This document shows, in pieces, positions 30,429 through 36,481 of a stretch of DNA of 36,481 bases. The position numbers and the translations under genes were made by a program. Each line of letters begins with the position of its first letter. Position 1 is the stretch's first letter. Below the pieces are notes generated by a model. It did not search any database. It was not told the origin of the DNA and saw only the letters and a list, made by a program, of their open reading frames with translations. Source of the DNA: Metamycoplasma orale ATCC 23714 (GTDB lineage Bacteria; Bacillota_I; Bacilli_A; Mycoplasmatales; Metamycoplasmataceae); the NCBI RefSeq assembly GCF_000420105.1, contig NZ_ATUH01000011.1:1-36481 (forward strand), given 5' to 3'.

Positions 30429-31661
<1,233 letters not shown>

Positions 31662-31742
31662 TTAATTTCCTTTCGTTATATAAAATAAATGTAAATTTTT
31701 AAATGTATAAATTTCCTTATTTATTTAAATAAATAATTTTTA

Positions 31743-31751
31743 TGATATAAT
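31743..31751 (+). promoter_or_regulatory. Extended -10 promoter of the rpoE-like gene
   Basis: TG-A-TATAAT, the same extended form as at glyS. The predicted start is near 31758, which gives a leader of about 230 nt. Confidence 0.55.
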
Positions 31752-31756
31752 TTCAT

Positions 31757-31989
31757 ATGTCTTACAAATGTTAAAGACATCGAAAAATAAAAATTATTTA
31801 TTAAGGTTTCTATCTATACAAGTATAATTATACTCTTATATGAAGTTTCTTTATTCATAAACATAATTATTTTATTATTTAGTCAATCTGATTTTGTTAC
31901 TTTTACTATCTAATTAAATATTTTTCACTTTTTCTCTCTTATTTTTATTTATTTTATTATGCTAAAAGCTTTATAAGGAGTATTTAAAT
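31757..31989 (+). other. Long structured 5' leader before the rpoE-like gene
   Basis: The 328-bp gap between arcA and the rpoE-like gene holds no gene. At the predicted transcript 5' end is a hairpin, ATGTCTT / AAGACAT (31757-31780). Further on is a perfect 14-bp palindrome AGTATAATTATACT (31821-31834), and then a T/C-rich tract (about 31890-31965) just before AAGGAG (31975-31980). No known riboswitch class is recognisable. Confidence 0.45.
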
Positions 31990-32238
31990 ATGGAAAATCT
32001 TTCTATGATTGATATAGCAAAAGAAGCTATAGGAAATTCTTCTAAGACATTTGATGAAATTTTTTCAACAGTAAGTAAAAAACTATTAAATAATTGAAAA
32101 CTTGAAGCTGGCGAAAATATTTCAGAAAATGAATTATTAGAAAAAAAACGTGGTGAGTTCTATAAATTATTAACTATTGATAGTAGATTCTTTAGAAATA
32201 ATGATGGCACTTGAACAACCGTGAGACCAACTAAATAG
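31990..32238 (+). CDS. rpoE: HARE-HTH protein, RNA polymerase delta subunit-like
   Basis: An 82-residue protein that corresponds to the N-terminal HARE-HTH domain of the RNA polymerase delta subunit. The match is SMIDIAKEAIGNSSKTFDEIF (family: SLIDLAYEIL...TFKELFDEI), then EKKRGEFYKLLTIDSRFF and NDGTWTTVRP (family: QFYTDLNIDGRFV.. W.LR). Delta loosens RNA polymerase from DNA and affects promoter choice in Bacillus. The long acidic C-terminal tail of Bacillus delta is missing here: the protein stops right after the folded domain. Two Trp residues are TGA codons. AAGGAG lies 9 bp before the ATG. It is a single-gene transcript with a long leader and its own terminator. Confidence 0.8.
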
Positions 32239-32266
32239 GGCAAATCTTATTGCTCTATTTTTTTAT
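32236..32266 (+). terminator. Terminator after the rpoE-like gene
   Basis: AGGGCAA / TTGCTCT stem (one G-U pair) with a run of seven T. It starts within the stop codon. Confidence 0.75.
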
Positions 32267-32267
32267 T

Positions 32268-32357
32268 TTATAAGTCTTAACTTTTTAAAAATAAATTTAT
32301 TCATAAAAAAGTTGAGACTTTTATTTTTTTCTTCTTATATATTTATATATAAGAAGG
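32268..32357. terminator. Two further hairpins before the 32427 gene
   Basis: The 188-bp gap to the next gene has a second terminator-like hairpin (AGTCTTAACTTTTT / AAAAAGTTGAGACT, about 32272-32319, T run following) and a perfect palindrome CTTCTTATATA-TTTA-TATATAAGAAG (32332-32357). AAAGTCTC is repeated again near 32366. Confidence 0.5.
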
Positions 32358-32426
32358 CAATTTTAAAAGTCTCAAAGTTGAAATATTTTTCTTAATTAGC
32401 ATGAAAATATTTGTAGAAGAAAAAAT

Positions 32427-32888
32427 ATGAAAAAAGAAAACAAAGATAGTAAAAAATCGCCAAACAAAAATCCGGGTGATATAATTAAAGAAAGAAAACT
32501 CACAAAAAATGAATTTCTTTTAATTATTTCGCAATTTAAAGATATTGAATACAAAGAATTAGTATTTAAGAAAGATAAAGAAAACTTTTATATGTGTGCT
32601 TTATGCAATGAAAGGAATTTTAAAGAAGATATGCCTATAAAAAAGCCTTTTGATGAAGATAAGTTTGCTCTTAAAATTCTTGTAAATTTTAAAACTTTGT
32701 TAATTGAAGATATATTACCTGAATTTGGTAAAAAATTAAAAGAAGAAATAATTTACGAAGTTAAAAATAATATATTGCCAGAATTTGGTAAAAAATTAAA
32801 AGAAGAAATAATGAATGAAATTAATCCAAGATTTGAAAGACTAGAATCGTTTCACAAAAAAGATATAGAAAAATATAATCAAAATTAA
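32427..32888 (+). CDS. Small unknown protein with tandem duplication, paralogue of the 16053 gene
   Basis: A 153-residue protein of unknown function. The N-terminus is Lys/Asn-rich and disordered, with NPGDI. A middle domain has NFYMCALCNERNFKEDMP with one CxxC pair. A Glu/Lys-rich helical, probably coiled-coil, end finishes RLESFHKKDIEKYNQN, which matches the end of the gene at 16053. The segment LPEFGKKLKEEI occurs twice, 20 residues apart, from a 60-bp tandem duplication. There is no signal or membrane helix. The ribosome site is weak (AGAAG). The nuclease lipoprotein gene begins 12 bp downstream with no ribosome site of its own, so the two may be read together. Confidence 0.7.
   Translation: MKKENKDSKKSPNKNPGDIIKERKLTKNEFLLIISQFKDIEYKELVFKKDKENFYMCALCNERNFKEDMPIKKPFDEDKFALKILVNFKTLLIEDILPEFGKKLKEEIIYEVKNNILPEFGKKLKEEIMNEINPRFERLESFHKKDIEKYNQN
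32721..32812 (+). repeat. 60-bp tandem duplication inside the 32427 gene
   Basis: A 32-bp stretch beginning GAATTTGGTAAAAAATTAAA is identical at 32721-32752 and 32781-32812, exactly 60 bp apart. In frame it doubles a 20-residue unit. Confidence 0.85.
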
Positions 32889-32900
32889 TAATAAAATATT

Positions 32901-33680
32901 ATGAAAAAAAACAAAAAAAGAAAAACAGTATATTTTACATTTTTATTTGCTACAAATGTAGTTGCATTTTCTTTTTTGTCAATTAAATGTAATTTAAATA
33001 ATAAAATAGATCCTAAAAATCCAGAAAAACACGACTTAGAAAAAAATGACCCAAATAAACCTAAACCAGAAGAAAATTCAAGTAATAGTGTCGATGGATA
33101 TAAAATAGACAATAGCAAAACATTTAAACCTAACTTTGCTTATAAAATTAAAGTTTCTTATGTTAAAGATGGAGATACATTTACAGATGAAAATAGTAAT
33201 AACTATAGATTTTTAGGCATTGATACGCCTGAAACCAGAACAAAAGATGCAGATGGAAATTGAATAGAAACACAAGGAAACCAATTTAAATTTGGCAAAT
33301 TAGCAACAAATTACACCACTAATTTAACTTATACTTCAATAATAAATAAAAGCGAATATGATGGAATATTCCCAAAAGAAATATATGTAGTGCCTCAAAA
33401 AACTAGAAACGGTAAATCTGAAATCACAGACCATTATTGAAGAATAGTTGCAATTATTTATATAAAAGATATTTATAGTAAGTTTTGATGTTCAAATGAC
33501 CTATTAGTAAGAAAAGGATATGCTAGAATGAATTACATTAGTCTGAATTCTTCATCTAAGTACTTTACTGAAAATATTAAATATTACAAATTTATAGAAA
33601 ATGCTCAAAATGAAGCTAAAAAAAATAAATTAGGTATTTGACAAGATCCTTCAATATATACTGAAATATATCCTAAATAG
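32901..33680 (+). CDS. Thermonuclease-like (SNase) surface lipoprotein
   Basis: A 259-residue predicted membrane-anchored nuclease. The signal ends FSFLSIKC; Cys30 would carry the lipid, although SIKC is not a classic lipobox. A Pro/Glu/Asn linker follows (about 31-68). The staphylococcal-nuclease fold has VSYVKDGDTFT (metal-binding Asp), YRFLGIDTPETR (first catalytic Arg, Asp and Glu) and HYWRIVAIIY (second Arg), ending LLVRKGYARMNYI and NEAKKNKLGIWQDP. All expected catalytic residues seem present. Related mycoplasma surface nucleases digest host DNA, giving nucleotides and escape from neutrophil traps. Five Trp residues are TGA. Thymidine kinase is encoded 2 kb downstream. Confidence 0.88.
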
Positions 33681-33803
33681 GATATTTTTTAGTCGTCTAT
33701 AAAATTAGAAAATAATTTGATTTAATGGTAAAATAATAATTATTAATTTATATAAATAATTAATACAAAAAATTCATTATTAAATAATATTTTGAGGTAA
33801 ATT

Positions 33804-34763
33804 ATGAAACTTGAAAAAGAAGTAAATAAAAGAAGATTTTTATTTGCAATTGATTTAGATGGTACTTTGCTAGCAGATTCTGCTGAAGGAACTATTCATC
33901 CAAAAACTGAAGAATTTATTAAAAAAGCCATAGCAGAAGGGCATATAGTTTCAATTATAACTGGACGTCCTTGAAGAAGTACTAAACCTATTTATGAAAA
34001 ATTAGGCTTAAATGCCTTGGTTGGTAATTATAATGGGGCTCATATACATAGTCCATTAGATCCATTTTTTATACCAACAATTTCTTATTTAGACCTTAAT
34101 GAAGTTCTTTATATCTTAGGAGACCCAAAAGTTAAAAAAGAAATGACTAACTTTGCAATTGAAGGGCCTGACTGAGTTCAATTACAACATAGAGATGAAA
34201 ACTTAGAAAAAGTTTTTGGTTTTAACCAAGCTACTAAATTTAAGGTAAATATTGATCTTAATAAATTACCGCTTAAACCTACAGGAATAGTTTTTGATGC
34301 TAATTTAAATACAAATGTTTATGAACTTTTGACTTATTTAAAAAGAAAATATGGGGATTTAGGTGAATTTTCTTCATGATCTAAAGGAAAGGGTTTAAGT
34401 CCAATATTTGATATAACTTCACTTGGCGTAAGCAAGGGAAAAGCAATTTCTCTTATGATGAGATATTACAACATTGACATTGATGATACTATTTGTATTG
34501 GAGACTCATATAATGATGGAACTATGTATGATGTTGTTAATGTTGGAGTTGCACCAGCAAATGCTGAACCATATATCAAACAACTTTCAACTGTTGTAAT
34601 GAAACAAACAAACAAGGAAGGCGCTGTAGGATATTTTTTAGAGGCATTTTTAAAGAATCCAGATAAATACATTAAAATGGGCCAAAAAAGAAGAATCAAT
34701 GAAGAAGATAAACTTCAAGTTGTAAAAGCTGATAATTTCTTTAATGAAAACGAAAACAAATAA
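33804..34763 (+). CDS. Cof-type HAD-superfamily phosphatase
   Basis: A 319-residue hydrolase of the Cof (IIB) subfamily, which removes phosphate from small phosphorylated metabolites; the substrate is unknown. All four HAD motifs are there: LFAIDLDGTLL (nucleophile Asp and general acid Asp), IITGRPW (Thr), the Lys in GVSKGKAI, and CIGDSYNDGTM (metal-binding Asp). A IIB cap lies between motifs II and III. The product is about 40 residues longer than common Cof proteins, with a Lys/Asn-rich C-terminal end. GAGGT precedes the ATG. The stop overlaps the RNase HIII start by one base (TAATG), which suggests translational coupling. Confidence 0.88.
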
Positions 34764-35464
34764 TGACAAATCAATTTTTAGACAAATATAATAATTTTAT
34801 AGGCGTTGATGAAACAGGCGTTGGCGATTATTTTAGTCCAATAATTTCTGTAGCCTGTTTTGTTTTGCCCCAAAATATAGACAAACTTTTAGAACTTAAA
34901 GTTAATGATAGTAAGAAATTATCTGATAATTATATTTTGCAAATAGCTCCCGAAATTAAAAAATTAGTAAAATGAAAGAAAACTGCATTAACCCAAAAAG
35001 GTTATAACAACTTAATAAAAGCAAATATAAATAATAATGAAATAAAAACATTAATTCATTTTTCTTCAATTAATAATTTATTGAAAATTATTCCTGAATG
35101 TTTAGAACCAAATGTTCTTATCGATCAATATGTTTTAAATGAACAAATTTTTGAAAATCATTTTAATAAATTAAATTCTTTAAAATGAATTTCAATTACT
35201 AAACCTAATGCAAAAATAGAATTAATTACTAAAGCAGAAAGTATAGCAATTCCTGTTGCTTGCGCTTCAATTATTGCAAGAAGTTTGTTGCTTGAAACAA
35301 TGCAAGAACAAAATAAAAACTATAAATTTGATTTCCCACTTGGTGCTTCAAATAAGGTGATAGAAAAAGGTAAAGAATTCATTAAAACATATTCTATTGA
35401 AAAACTAAATGAAGTAGCAAAAGTTTCCTTTAAAACTACTAAAAAAATCCTTGAAGAAATTTAA
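34763..35464 (+). CDS. rnhC: Ribonuclease HIII (short form)
   Basis: Cuts the RNA strand of RNA-DNA hybrids. The 233-residue product shows FIGVDETGVGDYFSPI, the HIII form (GDYFGP) of the motif with the Asp-Glu metal pair. It also has DSKKLSD, PNVLIDQY (third Asp), KAESIAIPVACASIIARS (Glu and the IARS block) and FPLGAS near the end. RNase HIII proteins usually carry an N-terminal TBP-like domain of about 80 residues that grips the hybrid; here the catalytic domain starts at residue ~13, so that domain is missing. It could therefore be taken for RNase HII, but GDYFSP favours HIII. Two Trp residues are TGA. A terminator follows. Confidence 0.85.
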
Positions 35465-35469
35465 TTATT

Positions 35470-35496
35470 AAATAGACTTGATAGTCTATTTTTATT
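35470..35496 (+). terminator. Terminator after rnhC
   Basis: AAATAGACT-TGAT-AGTCTATTT, perfect 9-bp stem, followed by T-rich sequence. Confidence 0.8.
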
Positions 35497-35568
35497 TTAT
35501 TTTTTTGAAAAATAAAATAATTTATTAGATAAAATAATTTACATTAATAAATAAATTAAGGGGAAAAT

Positions 35569-36138
35569 ATGTATAAAGTTTTCAATGATGGGATGATTGA
35601 AGTAATAGTCGGTCCTATGTTTTCGGGAAAAAGTGAGGAGCTACTCAAAAGACTTAGAACTCTTGAATATGCAAAATTAACACCACTAGTTATTAAACCA
35701 AAATTTGATAGTAGATTTTCAGAAAGTGAAATTGTTTCAAGATCTGGAGTTAAACATGATACGCATACATTAAACAATATTAGAGAAGTTTATGATTTAT
35801 TAAAAAATAAAGAATATAAGGCCATTTTAATTGATGAAGCACACTGATTTAATGATGAACTTGTTAAAGTAGCAGATGATCTTGCAAATAAAGGGTATTT
35901 AGTAATAGTAGCCGGTCTAGATATGGATTATTTACGTCGCCCTTTTGGCCCAATGCCTAAATTACTTGCAATAGCTGAAAGAATAACTAAACTTCAAGCT
36001 ATTTGTGTAGTTTGTCAGCACGCTGCTTCTACTTCATTTAGAAAGTCTGCCTCAAGCGAACTAAATGTGCTAGGCGATATTGATATTTATGAAGCGCGTT
36101 GTCGTAAATGTCATAATTTAGGTATGAAGAAAAAATAA
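35569..36138 (+). CDS. tdk: Thymidine kinase
   Basis: Phosphorylates thymidine to dTMP with ATP, a salvage enzyme of pathogens that take nucleosides from the host. The 189-residue type II enzyme has the P loop GPMFSGKSEELLKRLR, the catalytic ILIDEAHWF (family DEAQFF; Glu is the general base), the lasso region GLDMDYLRRPFGP, and a zinc site from CVVC and CRKC. The Trp after DEAH is a TGA codon. The ATG at 35569 follows AAGGGGA. It is a single gene after the rnhC terminator. The putative IS end begins 30 bp after the stop, so no terminator of its own is seen. Confidence 0.95.
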
Positions 36139-36167
36139 AGTAAAAAGACTCAATATATATTTTGGTA

Positions 36168-36187
36168 TGAACCCCAAATATTGGACT
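36168..36187. repeat. Putative terminal inverted repeat of the right IS3-family element
   Basis: TGAACCCCAAATATTGGACT, directly outside the transposase stop codon. It resembles the end of the left element (313-332). The element enters the window from the right, in opposite orientation to the left one. Confidence 0.5.
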
Positions 36188-36189
36188 TT

Positions 36190-36480
36190 TTAATTGTGTT
36201 TGGACTTATTCCTGTATTGAACAGGACTAAGCCCTTTTAATTTATTAACAATTCTGTCATTATTATAATATGAAATATATTTTTCTAAAGCAGTTTTAAA
36301 TTCTTTAAAACTTTTAAATCTATTTTCTTCTTCAAATCAAAATTCTCTTTTTATAACACTAAATAAACATTCAGTGGGACTATTGTCTAAACAATTTCCT
36401 TTTCTTGACATGCTTTGAATTGTTTGTTTCTCCTTCAAATAATTTATATACTCTTCATGAGTATATTGTCATCCTTGATC
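36190..36480 (-). CDS. IS3-family transposase, C-terminal part (cut by window edge)
   Basis: The end of a second DDE transposase (OrfB type). The frame reads DQGWQYTHEEY (second catalytic Asp), MSRKGNCLDNSPTECLFSVI (catalytic Glu in PTE), YISYYNNDRI and GLSPVQYR, and stops with TAA at 36190-36192. Three Trp residues are TGA codons. The sequence is clearly different from the transposase at position 1 (HSDHGIQYSS, DNREIEYFF), so these are two elements of one family and not two copies of one element. The 5' part is outside the window. Confidence 0.85.
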
Positions 36481-36481
36481 A

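Noticed and set aside
31757-31774. Five-codon upstream frame (MSYKC) at the start of the rpoE-like leader
   Set aside because: It has no ribosome site and lies inside the 5' hairpin; nothing supports translation.

Overview
The window is a piece of a mycoplasma chromosome. The DNA is very AT-rich. Almost every long gene reads through in-frame TGA codons at positions where the protein family has Trp, so TGA means Trp (genetic code 4). The gene set points to an arginine-hydrolysing species of the Mycoplasma hominis group (Metamycoplasma): an arginine deiminase very like the M. arginini enzyme, an AAKC-type lipobox, BspA-type leucine-rich repeats and IS3-type transposases. The species assignment is inference.

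Layout. Position 1-332 is the 3' end of an IS3-family element. 362-6514 (minus) is a huge surface-protein locus: signal peptide, possible discoidin-like head, about six ~195-residue repeats and a C-terminal membrane anchor. A 27-bp in-frame insertion carrying a TAG stop cuts it in two. 6828-11825 (plus) is the conserved glyS-dnaG-sigA run. 11872-12943 (minus) holds folD and a DUF2188 gene. 13028-15590 (plus) holds an S41-peptidase-like lipoprotein and endonuclease IV. 15648-16433 (minus) is an accessory pocket: a double-glycine-leader peptide gene and a small unknown gene, each preceded by the same 47-bp element. 16670-19483 (minus) is pepP, rpmG, pgsA and a membrane-anchored unknown. 19568-22069 (minus) is a GH13 relative without catalytic residues, plus holA. 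22219-23388 (minus) is a leucine-rich-repeat lipoprotein with an operator-like palindrome at its predicted start site. 23584-26602 (minus) is the str operon rpsL-rpsG-fusA. 26808-30314 (minus) encodes one 1168-residue protein that joins an SF1 helicase, a RecB-type nuclease, a decayed DnaQ-like domain and a C-terminal membrane anchor. 30429-31661 (minus) is arcA. 31990-36138 (plus) carries an RpoE-delta-like HARE-HTH protein, a paralogue of the small unknown gene at 16053, a nuclease lipoprotein, a Cof-type HAD phosphatase, RNase HIII and thymidine kinase. A second, different IS3-family element starts at 36168 and runs off the window.

How it fits together. Most of the window is housekeeping (translation, replication, repair, lipid and folate metabolism). 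The accessory part concerns the cell surface and nucleic acids: a giant repeat adhesin-like protein, two lipoprotein enzymes or enzyme relatives, an LRR lipoprotein, a surface nuclease, thymidine kinase and a membrane-tethered helicase-nuclease. Nuclease, kinase and tethered helicase-nuclease would suit a parasite that salvages nucleotides, but that link is inference. The best candidates for something undescribed are the tail-anchored helicase-nuclease, the GG-leader peptide with its duplicated upstream element, and the insertion in the giant surface gene. No rRNA or tRNA genes and no CRISPR array were seen.
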